A DNA stretch of 33,593 bases from an uncultured Bacteroidota bacterium. GTDB lineage: Bacteria > Bacteroidota > Bacteroidia > Chitinophagales > Chitinophagaceae. Shown one piece after another: positions 8,603 to 19,215 of this stretch; position 1 is the stretch's first letter; every line of letters begins with the position of its first letter. The notes under the pieces are model-generated. The model did not search any database. It saw nothing but the letters and a program-made list of their open reading frames with translations, and had not been told where the DNA came from. The position numbers were made by a program, and so were the translations under genes. Location of the stretch: positions 1 to 33,593 of the forward strand of contig CAINFN010000046.1 of NCBI GenBank assembly GCA_903848125.1. Reading direction: 5' to 3'.

Positions 8603-10669
8603 TTATAATTTTTTACCAATTAAGTAATGATAAGTTTCTACTTGAGATTTGTAGATTTTCTTGTGTACGGAAGGTACATAATTATTACTTAAATGCTCAT
8701 CTAAAATTCTAGCTTTATTATTGTCTTTAAGTTGGATGTTAATAATATCAATAAGTTCTTTTTTCAAACGAGGATCTAAGATAGGGGTAGCTACTTCGAT
8801 ACGGTGGTCTAGGTTCCTAACCATCCAGTCGGCACTAGAAATATATACTTTTTCATTACCCTTATTATGGAAAATCATTACACGCGCATGTTCGAGGTAT
8901 TGGTCTACAATACTTATGGCGTTCAACTTGATTTTGGTTTTCTCAATACCTTTTTTTAAGGTTAAAATACCACGTATAATTAAATGAACTTCTACACCTG
9001 CTTTTAATGCTTTGTATAAATGATCTAGCAGTAAATGATCGCTTAAGGAATTTAATTTTACAATAATTTTAGCTGGTTTACCTAGTTTAGCAAATTTTAT
9101 TTCATTGTTGATTAACTGAATAATGGTATTACGCATGTTAATAGGCGATATCAACAAGTTGCGAGTTTTGCCAATAGGCTTGTCACCCATTTGCCAAGTT
9201 TCTAAGTAAGTAAATACTTTACTTACTTCCAATAATAGTGGCCTAGAAGCAGTTAACAAGCAATGATCGGCATAAATTCGTGCAGTTTTCTCATTTAAAT
9301 TACCTGTGCTGATAAATCCATATTGAATGAGCTTATTGGCTACTCTTTTTTGAATGATACAAATTTTGGCATGTACTTTGACATTAGGAATGCCTACTAA
9401 AACATTCACACCTTCTTCTTCCATAGCTGTTTTCCATTCCAAATTTGCTTCTTCGTCAAAACGGGCTTTAAGTTCTAAAAATACAGTTACTTTTTTGCCG
9501 TTCCTTGCTGCATTAATTAAGGCGTTGATTACTTTAGAGTTGCTTGCCAAACGATAAGCTGTTATTTTTATAGATATAACATCATCATCCATCGCAGCTT
9601 CTCTTAGCATGTCTATGACCGGATCAAAACTATGGTATGGAAAATGAAGTAGTACATCTTTTTGAAGCACTACCTCAGATACCTGATTATTCTTCTTAAA
9701 TGCAGGATGCGCAAAAGGCTTTGGCCTATCTTGTTTTTCAACCAGCACGTCTGGAAAATCCATAAAATGTTTAAAATTATGAATATGACCTCCAGGAATT
9801 ATACTGCTTTTTCTTGTAAGGTGTAATTTTTGAATTAAGAAATCAAGTAATTCGGCATTCATGTCTTTATCATAAACAAAACGAACTGGTTTCCCTTTTC
9901 TTCTATTTTTAACGCCTTTGGAAATTTTTTCAACAAAGTTGATGCCAACCTCTTGATCTAAATCAATTTCTGCATCCTTAGTTATTTTGAATACATGCGC
10001 ATCAAATTGGTTAAATTTAAAATGCGAAAAGATGACAGGTAAATTAAACTTAATAATGTCCTCCAATAAAATAATTGATTTTGTTCCAGCACTGGAAGGT
10101 AAAATAACAAAGCGTCCAATGGATTTAGAAGGGATTTCGATTAAGGAGAATTTTTCATGATACGCATCATTTTTATTTCTCATCACAATAGCTAGGTATA
10201 AACTTTTGTCTCTTAAATAAGGTAATTCTGGTAAATTTTCTATCATCAGCGGAATGATATATGGGCGAACTACATTATCAAAATAATCCTTGACAAATAT
10301 TTTTTGCTCATTGTTTAATTTTCGATCATTGATAATTAAAATTTTTCTTTTAATCAATTCTCTATTAATATTCCCCCAAATTCTATTAAACTCACTTTGT
10401 TGTTTTAAAACTACTTTTTGAATCTCGTCTAAGATGAGATGAGGAGAATCTAGAATATCTATATTTAGGCTTTTCTTTTTTTCAAGTAACTCCACCATAC
10501 GTTTTAAGGTAGCTACACGAACTCTGAAAAATTCATCTAAATTATTTGAAAAGATGCCTAAAAATCTGATTCTGTCTTTTAAGGTGACCGATTGATCATT
10601 GGCTTCTTGTAATACCCTGGCATTAAAACTTAACCAACTTATGTCTCTTGGAATGTAATTGTTTTTCAT
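8603..10669 (-). CDS. ppk1: Polyphosphate kinase 1
   Basis: RDISWLSFNARVLQEA, NLDEFFRVRVA, FPYHSFDPVIDMLREAA, TAYRLASNS, ELKARFDEEANLEW, VHAKICII and STGNLNEKTARIYADH. Confidence 0.97.
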   Translation of the reverse strand: MKNNYIPRDISWLSFNARVLQEANDQSVTLKDRIRFLGIFSNNLDEFFRVRVATLKRMVELLEKKKSLNIDILDSPHLILDEIQKVVLKQQSEFNRIWGNINRELIKRKILIINDRKLNNEQKIFVKDYFDNVVRPYIIPLMIENLPELPYLRDKSLYLAIVMRNKNDAYHEKFSLIEIPSKSIGRFVILPSSAGTKSIILLEDIIKFNLPVIFSHFKFNQFDAHVFKITKDAEIDLDQEVGINFVEKISKGVKNRRKGKPVRFVYDKDMNAELLDFLIQKLHLTRKSSIIPGGHIHNFKHFMDFPDVLVEKQDRPKPFAHPAFKKNNQVSEVVLQKDVLLHFPYHSFDPVIDMLREAAMDDDVISIKITAYRLASNSKVINALINAARNGKKVTVFLELKARFDEEANLEWKTAMEEEGVNVLVGIPNVKVHAKICIIQKRVANKLIQYGFISTGNLNEKTARIYADHCLLTASRPLLLEVSKVFTYLETWQMGDKPIGKTRNLLISPINMRNTIIQLINNEIKFAKLGKPAKIIVKLNSLSDHLLLDHLYKALKAGVEVHLIIRGILTLKKGIEKTKIKLNAISIVDQYLEHARVMIFHNKGNEKVYISSADWMVRNLDHRIEVATPILDPRLKKELIDIINIQLKDNNKARILDEHLSNNYVPSVHKKIYKSQVETYHYLIGKKL

Positions 10670-10776
10670 GGAGCTTTAAATTCGTTGTAAAATTACAAAA
10701 ATTGGATTAAGTAATATTCTGGTCATAATTTATTAATCTTAAGTTAATAATGAGGATACATTGAAGTTACTTACTT

Positions 10777-11646
10777 GTGCGTTATTTACACAAACTACCT
10801 CCCATGGATAAGCGACCAATGGAAATATGCATCATCAGCGACCTACATTTAGGCACTTTTGGTTGTCAAGCAAAAGAAGCCTTGAATTATTTAAAGAGTA
10901 TTAAGCCTAAAACTCTCATTTTAAATGGGGACATTATAGATATCTGGCAGTTCAACAAGCGTTACTTTCCGGCTAGCCATATGGCAGTAATCAAACAAAT
11001 ATTTAGTATGGCCAGCAAGGATACTAAAGTAATTTATATCACAGGTAATCATGATGAAGCTTTACGTAAGTATGCCGATTTTGAAATGGGCAATATTCAG
11101 TTAACCGATAAAATTGTTTTTGAAATTAATGGTGAAAAAAACTGGGTGTTTCATGGTGACGTATTTGATAGAACAACCAAAGGCGGTGCAAAATTTATTG
11201 CTAAATTAGGTGGGTATGGCTACGACTTATTAATTCTTATCAATAGTGTCCTTAATTGGTGTATGAAGATAATGGGTAAAGAAAAAATGAGCTTTAGTAA
11301 GAAGGTTAAAAATGGTGTTAAGAAGGCTGTTTCTTGGATTAATAACTTTGAACAAATTGCAGCAGAATTAGCCATTGAAAACAATTACCAATATGTAATA
11401 TGTGGTCATATACATCAACCGCAGCAACGAGTTATCACTACTGAAAAAGGAAGTGTAACCTATTTAAATAGTGGCGATTGGATTGAAAATTTAACTTCAT
11501 TGGAATACTACGATAATGCTTGGAAATTATACCATTACGATCCAAAGCAATATCAAAACGAAATAGTGAGCAAAAATAAAATCATCAACTTGAAAGAGGA
11601 GTTGAGTGTTATTACTAAGGAAGTGGCCTTTCAAGTTTCCATGTAA
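10777..11646 (+). CDS. UDP-2,3-diacylglucosamine diphosphatase-like metallophosphoesterase (LpxH-like)
   Basis: ISDLHLGTFGC, LNGDIIDIWQF, TGNHDEALRKY, VFHGDVFD and CGHIHQPQ. GTG start at 10777 or ATG at 10804. Confidence 0.85.
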   Translation: MRYLHKLPPMDKRPMEICIISDLHLGTFGCQAKEALNYLKSIKPKTLILNGDIIDIWQFNKRYFPASHMAVIKQIFSMASKDTKVIYITGNHDEALRKYADFEMGNIQLTDKIVFEINGEKNWVFHGDVFDRTTKGGAKFIAKLGGYGYDLLILINSVLNWCMKIMGKEKMSFSKKVKNGVKKAVSWINNFEQIAAELAIENNYQYVICGHIHQPQQRVITTEKGSVTYLNSGDWIENLTSLEYYDNAWKLYHYDPKQYQNEIVSKNKIINLKEELSVITKEVAFQVSM

Positions 11647-11657
11647 TTATTTGATTC

Positions 11658-12653
11658 ATGAAAATATTTTATGCCATACAAGGTACGGGGAATGGCCATT
11701 TAAGTAGGGCAGAACAATTGTATCCTTATTTAAAAAAGTATGGAGAAATTGATTTCTTTTTAAGCGGTTCTAATTCACAGTTAAATTCCTCTTTACCTAT
11801 TAAATATAAGAGCAAGGGGGTGAGTTTGCATTACAAGAGTACCGGAGGAATGGATTATGGTAAAATTTCTAAATCGCTAGGTTTTAATATCTATAAAGAA
11901 GCCAAAGCATTACCCATAGAAAAATACGATGTTATTATTAATGATTTTGAATTTATTACATCACTTGCATGTAGTTTCAAAAAGAAAAAAAGTGTCCAAT
12001 TTGGTCATCAAGCCAGTTTCCAAAGTAAATTAACACCTAGAGCTACTTCTTTTAACCCAATTGGAAATTTAGTATTAGATAAATTTGTAAAAAGCTCCGA
12101 TTACTTAGGTTTACATTTTGAATCCTATGACCAAAACATTTACAATCCTATTATAAAGGATGAAGTAGTTCATGCAGAAGTCAGAGATGACGGCCATATT
12201 GCAGTATATTTACCACAGTATTCCATTGATTTTTTAACGCCCTATTTTTTAGCGCTTCCCTTATTTCACTTTGAAGTTTTTACAAAGGAAGTGACTCAAA
12301 TTACATGTAATAACAATATCACTTTTTATCCCATTGATAACAAAGTTTTTACAAGTAGCTTAATAAGATGCCATGCATTAGTGACGGCGGGTGGGTTTGA
12401 AACACCAGCGGAAGCCATGTATTTAAATAAAAAAATACTTAGTATCCCTATTTTAAATCATTTTGAACAAGAGTGTAATGGAGAGGCTATGAAAAAATTA
12501 GGAGTTAAAGTAATTAAAAAAATAGATTCCAATTTTAATCAAATTTTTACAGAGTGGATAGACAGCGAGAACAAGGTTAAGTTTAAACTAACTCATTCTA
12601 CCGAGGCTATTGTAGATATACTAATGAAAAATATTCCAACCAATCAAATATAA
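11658..12653 (+). CDS. Glycosyltransferase family protein (MurG/GT28-like fold)
   Basis: FYAIQGTGNGHLSRAEQLYPYLKKYGEIDFFLSGSNS; HALVTAGGFETPAEAMYLNKKILSIPILNHFEQ. Confidence 0.8.
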   Translation: MKIFYAIQGTGNGHLSRAEQLYPYLKKYGEIDFFLSGSNSQLNSSLPIKYKSKGVSLHYKSTGGMDYGKISKSLGFNIYKEAKALPIEKYDVIINDFEFITSLACSFKKKKSVQFGHQASFQSKLTPRATSFNPIGNLVLDKFVKSSDYLGLHFESYDQNIYNPIIKDEVVHAEVRDDGHIAVYLPQYSIDFLTPYFLALPLFHFEVFTKEVTQITCNNNITFYPIDNKVFTSSLIRCHALVTAGGFETPAEAMYLNKKILSIPILNHFEQECNGEAMKKLGVKVIKKIDSNFNQIFTEWIDSENKVKFKLTHSTEAIVDILMKNIPTNQI

Positions 12654-12687
12654 TTTATTTTAAAAATTATATTAAAACAATCAAATC

Positions 12688-13035
12688 ATGTATTTAATTC
12701 AGAATCAGAAAAATGAAACAGTAGCTTATATTCAAAACATGATGATTTTGGATGCACAACAAGAAAAAGTAATTGGAATTCTAATTGGAGATTGCTTTTT
12801 TGGAAAAAATAAAAAAGTGGTGGGTAAGATATTCAACAAAACAGCCTATTTATTAAATGGAGAAATAGTGGGTAAAATAGAAGTTAATAAAAATTATAAA
12901 AGCGCTGCCATAAAAAAAGTATTGATGCAACAAGCCTGGGATATTCTTATGAATATTACAGAACATACAGCGGACTGGATAGTAGAAACTAAAAAATGGA
13001 GCAAATTAGAGCTGGCGCAAAACTTAGAAGCGTAA
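12688..13035 (+). CDS. Small hypothetical protein, possibly 4-fold beta flower-like
   Basis: Short repeated G-x-I/V strand units: VIGILIGDCFFGKNKKVVGKIFNKTAYLLNGEIVGKIE. Family assignment tentative. Confidence 0.65.
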   Translation: MYLIQNQKNETVAYIQNMMILDAQQEKVIGILIGDCFFGKNKKVVGKIFNKTAYLLNGEIVGKIEVNKNYKSAAIKKVLMQQAWDILMNITEHTADWIVETKKWSKLELAQNLEA

Positions 13036-13046
13036 CATCGCTATAT

Positions 13047-14339
13047 TTATTTTACCATACTTCCGTATACAATTCTTTCAATCTTACCTCCTAATTCTCC
13101 ATGTGAATTTGGTTTGTGCTGTGTCATGACTAATACTATTAATTGATCTTTAGGATCGGCAAAATAACTGGTGCCATAGTAACCACCCCATGAAAAAGAG
13201 CCTTTGTTTCTTGGATTTAAGTTGGCTGATTTTTCTGAAGTAATAGAAAATCCCAAACCAAAATCATCTAGGCCATTGTATTTAAAATCAAGTTGAGGAC
13301 TAATCATATTAGCGGCAGTACGAGGAGAAATAATTTGTTTGCCATTGTATTTTCCTCCATTCAATATCATTTGTAAAAAAATGGCATAATCAAAAGCAGT
13401 CGATGACAATCCAGCACCACCTGAAAAATAGCTTTTTTGCATTAAAGGGTATTTGGGATCTATATTAAAATCCGTTGGCCCCCATTCTATGATTTGATGC
13501 GTAGCATTTTCAGTGTATACTGTAGGCATTCGATTGGCTTTAGCAGCGGGCACATTAAAATAAGTATCCTTCATCCCCAATGGATCAAATATATTTTTTT
13601 GACAATACGCTTCTAACGAAAGCCTACTTACTATTTCAACAATACAACCTAATAGATCAGAATTTAAACCATAGGTAAATTTTTCACCTGGCTGATGTGC
13701 TAAAGGCAATTTTCCAAGTAAAGTCATTTTTTCTAGTAAGCTTGCATTAAAATAACCTAAGCCAGAAGGTATTCCTGCTTTTGTATAGATAGCGTTCATG
13801 TTTGCACTACCAATATCTGTATAATCAATACCGGAAGAATGTGTAAATAAGTCACGAATAGTGATTTCTCTTTTTGCAGGGATAGTAGTATATGTGGTGT
13901 CGTTTGTATTAAGATGAGAAAGTACTTTTGGATTTTTATAAGTAGGAATAAAATCGGACACATTTTGATCTAGGTTTATTTTTCCTTGATCTACCAATTG
14001 TAATACTGCCAAACTCGTAATGGCTTTACTTTGGCTCATAATGCGATAGATGGCATTATTTGGCATTTGCTTTTTTGAAGCTTCGTTGGCAAAACCAAAA
14101 CCTTTATGGTACACTACTTTATTGTCCTTGACAATAATTACTGTTGATCCTACCAGCCAGTGATTGCTAATGTATTTATTGACAGTGGAATCAATTAATG
14201 CTAATTTGGAATAATCAAAGTGAGCGCTTTTCGTTATCTCACTTGATAGTACTTGACTTAAAGAAGAAATTGTACAAAGTAAAATAAAACTTATGGATAA
14301 GATTAATTTACTTAATAAAGGTTGTAAATATTTTTTCAT
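13047..14339 (-). CDS. Serine hydrolase (beta-lactamase / class C PBP-like)
   Basis: Signal peptide; SQSKAITSLAVLQL SxxK; LFTHSSGIDYTD; YGLNSDLLG; GSFSWGGYYGTSYFADP. Confidence 0.92.
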   Translation of the reverse strand: MKKYLQPLLSKLILSISFILLCTISSLSQVLSSEITKSAHFDYSKLALIDSTVNKYISNHWLVGSTVIIVKDNKVVYHKGFGFANEASKKQMPNNAIYRIMSQSKAITSLAVLQLVDQGKINLDQNVSDFIPTYKNPKVLSHLNTNDTTYTTIPAKREITIRDLFTHSSGIDYTDIGSANMNAIYTKAGIPSGLGYFNASLLEKMTLLGKLPLAHQPGEKFTYGLNSDLLGCIVEIVSRLSLEAYCQKNIFDPLGMKDTYFNVPAAKANRMPTVYTENATHQIIEWGPTDFNIDPKYPLMQKSYFSGGAGLSSTAFDYAIFLQMILNGGKYNGKQIISPRTAANMISPQLDFKYNGLDDFGLGFSITSEKSANLNPRNKGSFSWGGYYGTSYFADPKDQLIVLVMTQHKPNSHGELGGKIERIVYGSMVK

Positions 14340-14362
14340 TTTTTTTATTTATTTTGAAAATT

Positions 14363-15322
14363 TTAGTTTTTTGCTGGAAACCAAGTGCCAAACTTAGTTA
14401 AGTCCACATTGCCGCCTGATAAAATAATACCTACTTTTTTCCCTTTGAATAAATGTGCATTTTTAATAGCTGCAGCAAAAGGTACCACGCAACTTGGCTC
14501 TACAATTATTTTCATTCTCTCGTATACTAATTTTAAAGCAGCAATAATTTCTTCGTCGGTGACAAGTAAAATATCAGTTACATATTCTTTAATAATAGCC
14601 AGCGTTTGTTCACTTAAGGTGGTCATTAATCCATCGGCAATCGTATTAATGAAGGGTGCTTTTTCTACTTTGCCCGATTTGATACTTAATACTGCATCCG
14701 CTGCACCTTCCGGTTCGCCTGCATATACTTGTAAGCCTGGTTTAAAAAAATGAGCACCTAAACAAGTACCTGAAAGCAATCCGCCACCGCCTACTGGTGT
14801 AATCACTACATCTAGCGCTGGCACTTCTTCAATAAATTCTTTTACACAAGTTGCTTGTCCTGTAATGACACGGTAGTCGTCATAAGGATGAATAAATTCT
14901 GCACCAGTTTCAGCTACCACTTTATTTAATGCTGCTTCTCTTGCAGCTTGATTGGCTTCGCAAATGATAACTTCGGCTCCATATCCTTTTACCGCATCTA
15001 CTTTTACTTGTGGTGAAGATTTTGGCATAACGATATAAGCTTTAATGCCTAAGGTTTTTGCGGCATAAGCCAATGCCTGGGCATGATTGCCAGAAGAGTG
15101 GGTGGCAATTCCATTTTTCAATTGTGCTGCATTTAAACTTAGTGTTGCGTTCATGCCTCCACGAATTTTAAAAGCACCTATTTTTTGAAAGTTCTCGCAT
15201 TTAAAATAAAAATCAATTCCTGTCAGCTCATTGATACTCTTATTAGTGAGCACAGGGGTTTGATGTATATAAGGCTTAATTATTTTTTCTGCTTGTTCAA
15301 TGGCTTCTCTAGTAATTTTCAT
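14363..15322 (-). CDS. PLP-dependent threonine/serine dehydratase or serine racemase-like
   Basis: FKCENFQKIGAFKIRGGMNA with PLP Lys; HSSGNHAQALAYAA; TPVGGGGLLSG; ILSGGNVD. Confidence 0.92.
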   Translation of the reverse strand: MKITREAIEQAEKIIKPYIHQTPVLTNKSINELTGIDFYFKCENFQKIGAFKIRGGMNATLSLNAAQLKNGIATHSSGNHAQALAYAAKTLGIKAYIVMPKSSPQVKVDAVKGYGAEVIICEANQAAREAALNKVVAETGAEFIHPYDDYRVITGQATCVKEFIEEVPALDVVITPVGGGGLLSGTCLGAHFFKPGLQVYAGEPEGAADAVLSIKSGKVEKAPFINTIADGLMTTLSEQTLAIIKEYVTDILLVTDEEIIAALKLVYERMKIIVEPSCVVPFAAAIKNAHLFKGKKVGIILSGGNVDLTKFGTWFPAKN

Positions 15323-15435
15323 TTTTGACTTTTACTTCCTCAATTTAAATAAAAAATTAAGCTTCAACTAATAATTTGTGTCTTTAACTTTTATATATTT
15401 ATATGCCCAGATCTTAAAAATTAAACAAGCTTATT

Positions 15436-16278
15436 ATGTCAAAATTCTTATTAACGCCAGCTCAAATTGATGCCTACCATAAAGATGGATATGTGATTGT
15501 AAAAAACTTTTGTAGCCAATCCGAAGTGGCTAAGATGTATTCAACTGCTTTAGAAGACAATGCCATGGCAAAAAACGCGCTTAATTTAAACGACCAAACA
15601 GGTAAAAAAACAAAACTCTCCTTATGGTTTACCCCTGGCAATGACATATTTGGCTATTTAACCAGAAGTGAGAAAATGGTAAACGGGGTGGCTCAGTTGA
15701 TAGATAGTAAGGCACCTGTTTGTCATTTTCATTCTAAACTTATGCAAAAGGAACCTAAAGTGGGTGGTGCTTGGGAGTGGCATCAAGATTATGGGTATTG
15801 GTATAAGAATCAGTTTATGTTTCCTGATCAATTAATAAGTGTCATGGTTGCATTAACTCCTGCCAATAAGGGAAATGGATGTATTCAGGTCATTAAAGGG
15901 TCACATAAGTTGGGCCGTGTAAATCATGGTTTTGCTGGAGAACAAGTGGGTGCTGACCAAGTTATGGTAGATAATGCATTGAAAACCATGGACTTAGTTT
16001 ATGTAGAGATTGAAGCTGGGGACGCTTTATTTTTTCATAGTAATATTTTACATCGTTCTGAAGCCAATTTATCAGATAGCCCTAGATGGTCTATTATTTC
16101 ATGCTATAGTTCCCAATCTAATTTGGCCTACAATGAAACTTCTACCTCTTGGAAAACTCCTATTGAAATGGTACCCGATGAAGCAATTTTAGAGTGGAAG
16201 GCTGACTCGCTTTCTCAAGCAGATTTTTTAAAGAAAGAGAATGACCCTGCCCTTAAAGATACCGGCTGGGAAAAATAA
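15436..16278 (+). CDS. Phytanoyl-CoA dioxygenase (PhyH) family protein
   Basis: DGYVIVKNFCSQSEV; WEWHQDYGYWY (HxD); GSHKLGRVNHG; DALFFHSNILHRSEAN; RWSIISCYSS. Confidence 0.92.
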   Translation: MSKFLLTPAQIDAYHKDGYVIVKNFCSQSEVAKMYSTALEDNAMAKNALNLNDQTGKKTKLSLWFTPGNDIFGYLTRSEKMVNGVAQLIDSKAPVCHFHSKLMQKEPKVGGAWEWHQDYGYWYKNQFMFPDQLISVMVALTPANKGNGCIQVIKGSHKLGRVNHGFAGEQVGADQVMVDNALKTMDLVYVEIEAGDALFFHSNILHRSEANLSDSPRWSIISCYSSQSNLAYNETSTSWKTPIEMVPDEAILEWKADSLSQADFLKKENDPALKDTGWEK

Positions 16279-16359
16279 TTACTACTCATTTATTTCTTAG
16301 TTTTAGATACAGTAATTGCCAAACTAATTGGGAAGCTGAACACTAAAGGGTAATATTAT

Positions 16360-17859
16360 ATGTATTTATTAGGAATAGACATAGGCACTTCGTTTATCAA
16401 ATTTTCATTAGTTGATGCTGCTACACAAAAAAAATTAGTCACGGTACAATATCCAGATACCGAAAACGCAATTATATCAAAGCAAACTGGATGGGCCGAA
16501 CAATCACCCAACAATTGGTGGGAGCAAGTGCAACAAGGAATTTTAAAGTTGCATGCAGCTGCTTTAAAAGTAGCCACAAATTATGATGCTCAATCTATTG
16601 TCGCTATTGGCATTGCCTATCAAATGCACGGTTTAGTGATAGTTGATAAAAATCAAAACGTTTTAAGAGATAGTATAATTTGGTGTGACAGTCGTGCGGT
16701 GGAGTATGGTAATAAAGCATTTGAAGCAATTGGAAATGAACATTGCTTAGCACATTTATTAAATTCCCCAGGAAATTTTACTGCTGCTAAACTAGCATGG
16801 GTAAAAGAAAATGAACCTGCTATCTATCAACAAATTCACAAAGTAATGTTGCCTGGTGATTTTATTGCTATGAAATTAACAGGTGAAATTAGCACTACCA
16901 TTTCTGCTTTATCAGAAGGCATATTTTGGGATTTTAAAAACAAAGAAATTTCAAAATCGGTATTGACTTATTTTGGATTTGATGCTTCATTTTTCCCAGC
17001 CATTAAAGATGTATTTAGTAATCATGGGTCATTACAAAAGGAGGTTGCCAATTTATTACAATTAAAAGCCGGCATCCCCGTTACTTATAAAGCAGGAGAC
17101 CAACCTAATAATGCACTCTCCTTAAATGTATTGTCACCGGGCGAAGTAGCGGCCACGGCAGGCACTTCGGGGGTTATTTATGGAGTAGGGGATACTTTAT
17201 CTTACGACAAGCAATCTAGAGTAAATAGTTTTGCGCATGTGAATCATACTTCAAGTAACAACAGCATTGGCATGTTGTTATGTATCAATGGTACAGGCAT
17301 TTTAAATAGTTGGGTGAAAAAAATGGTAGGGGTTAACTATGATTACAATCAAATGAATCAAGCAGCAGCTACTATTGAGGCAGGCAGCGAAGGATTAAAA
17401 ATATTCCCTTTTGGAAATGGAGCAGAGCGAATTTTTAATAATAAAATTTTAGGGGCGCAATTTTCAGGCATTGATTTAAATAAACATACGGCTGCCCATA
17501 TTTTTAATGCAGCACAAGAAGGCATCGCTTTTGCTTTTAGATATGGTTTAGATATTATGCGTGAAAATAATTTGCAACCAAGTATTATAAGGGCTGGGTA
17601 TGCTAATTTATTTTTAAGTAAAATATTTTCTAATGCCTTTGTCAATGTAACGGGTGTGCCTGTGGCGTTATACAATGCGGACGGAAGTGTGGGGGCTGCT
17701 GTTGGGGCAGGTATCGGATCAGGCATATATAAAGATGCAGCAGAGGCTTTCTCTGATTTCAAACCGCTACAAATTATAGCGCCTACTAAATCTAAAGAAT
17801 ATGATGCGCTTTATAATGATTGGAAAAATCAATTAGAAAAACAATTGCTAAATAATTAA
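16360..17859 (+). CDS. xylB: Xylulokinase (FGGY family)
   Basis: LLGIDIGTSFIKFSLVD; YQMHGLVIVDKNQNVLRDSIIWCDSRA; GDQPNNALSLNVLSPGEVAATAGTSGV; adjacent to xylA. Confidence 0.92.
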   Translation: MYLLGIDIGTSFIKFSLVDAATQKKLVTVQYPDTENAIISKQTGWAEQSPNNWWEQVQQGILKLHAAALKVATNYDAQSIVAIGIAYQMHGLVIVDKNQNVLRDSIIWCDSRAVEYGNKAFEAIGNEHCLAHLLNSPGNFTAAKLAWVKENEPAIYQQIHKVMLPGDFIAMKLTGEISTTISALSEGIFWDFKNKEISKSVLTYFGFDASFFPAIKDVFSNHGSLQKEVANLLQLKAGIPVTYKAGDQPNNALSLNVLSPGEVAATAGTSGVIYGVGDTLSYDKQSRVNSFAHVNHTSSNNSIGMLLCINGTGILNSWVKKMVGVNYDYNQMNQAAATIEAGSEGLKIFPFGNGAERIFNNKILGAQFSGIDLNKHTAAHIFNAAQEGIAFAFRYGLDIMRENNLQPSIIRAGYANLFLSKIFSNAFVNVTGVPVALYNADGSVGAAVGAGIGSGIYKDAAEAFSDFKPLQIIAPTKSKEYDALYNDWKNQLEKQLLNN

Positions 17860-17886
17860 AAAAATAAAAACGTAAAAATAAATTGT

Positions 17887-19215
17887 ATGTCAGTACTACT
17901 TGGAAACAAAGAATATTTTAAAGGCATTGGTGTCATCAAGTTTGAAGGTTTAAATAGCGACAATCCATTAAGTTATCGTTGGTATGATGAAAATAAAATA
18001 GTGGCTGGTAAAACAATGAAAGAGTGGTTGCGTTTTGCAGTGGCCTATTGGCATAGTTTTGTAGGCAATGGCGCCGATCCTTTTGGAGAGCCTTCTATTA
18101 TTTATCCTTGGAATGAAAACATTGATGCGGTAGCGCGTGCAAAAGATAAAGCAGATGCTGCTTTTGAATTCATTACTAAATTAGGGTTGCCTTATTATTG
18201 TTTTCATGATGTGGATGTAGTTGACTTTACCAATGACGTGAATGACAATGACAAACGTTTACAAGCACTTACTGCTTATTTGAAAGAAAAGCAAGACGCG
18301 AGTGGGGTAAAGTTATTGTGGGGCACTGCCAATGTGTTTAGCAATAAACGTTATATGAATGGGGCGTCTACCAATCCAGATTTTCAGGTGTTAACACATG
18401 CTGCTGCACAAGTAAAAGGAGCATTGGATGCAACGATTGCCTTGGGCGGAGAAAATTATGTTTTTTGGGGAGGCCGCGAAGGGTACATGTCTTTGTTGAA
18501 TACCAATATGAAAAGAGAGAAAGAGCATTTGGCAAAATTTTTACATACAGCAAAAGACTATGCAAGAAAGAATGGATTTAAAGGCACTTTTTTTATAGAG
18601 CCTAAACCATGCGAGCCAACCAAACATCAATATGATTATGACAGCGAAACAGTTATTGGTTTCTTGCGTCAATATGATTTATTAAATGATTTCAAATTAA
18701 ACATCGAAGTAAATCATGCTACTTTAGCAGGTCATACTTTTCAGCATGAATTACAAGTAGCAGTGGATGCAGGTATGTTAGGCAGTATGGATGCCAACAG
18801 AGGTGATTATCAAAATGGTTGGGATACAGATCAGTTCCCTACCAATATCAATGAATTGGTAGAATCGATGCTTATAATTGTTGAAGCAGGTGGATTCCAA
18901 GGAGGTGGAATTAATTTTGATGCAAAACGAAGAAGAAATTCAACTGATCCTGCCGATTTATTTCATGCACATATTGGCGGCATTGATACTTTTGCACGTG
19001 CATTAATTACAGCGGATGCCATTTTACAAAAATCTGCTTACAAAAAAATACGCACTGATAGATATGCTTCTTTTGATACGGGGAAAGGAAAAGAATTTGA
19101 ACAAGGAAAATTAAGTTTAGAAGATTTAAAAGCACTTGCCATTCAAAATGGTGAACCCGCCGCCACAAGCGGGCAACAAGAATTACTTGAAAATATCATC
19201 AACAGATTTATTTAG
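17887..19215 (+). CDS. xylA: Xylose isomerase
   Basis: [72 protein letters not shown]. Confidence 0.98.
   Translation: MSVLLGNKEYFKGIGVIKFEGLNSDNPLSYRWYDENKIVAGKTMKEWLRFAVAYWHSFVGNGADPFGEPSIIYPWNENIDAVARAKDKADAAFEFITKLGLPYYCFHDVDVVDFTNDVNDNDKRLQALTAYLKEKQDASGVKLLWGTANVFSNKRYMNGASTNPDFQVLTHAAAQVKGALDATIALGGENYVFWGGREGYMSLLNTNMKREKEHLAKFLHTAKDYARKNGFKGTFFIEPKPCEPTKHQYDYDSETVIGFLRQYDLLNDFKLNIEVNHATLAGHTFQHELQVAVDAGMLGSMDANRGDYQNGWDTDQFPTNINELVESMLIIVEAGGFQGGGINFDAKRRRNSTDPADLFHAHIGGIDTFARALITADAILQKSAYKKIRTDRYASFDTGKGKEFEQGKLSLEDLKALAIQNGEPAATSGQQELLENIINRFI

Noticed and set aside
17358-17762. 134-aa minus-strand ORF
   Set aside because: Lies entirely antisense within xylB; low-complexity Ala/Pro composition.
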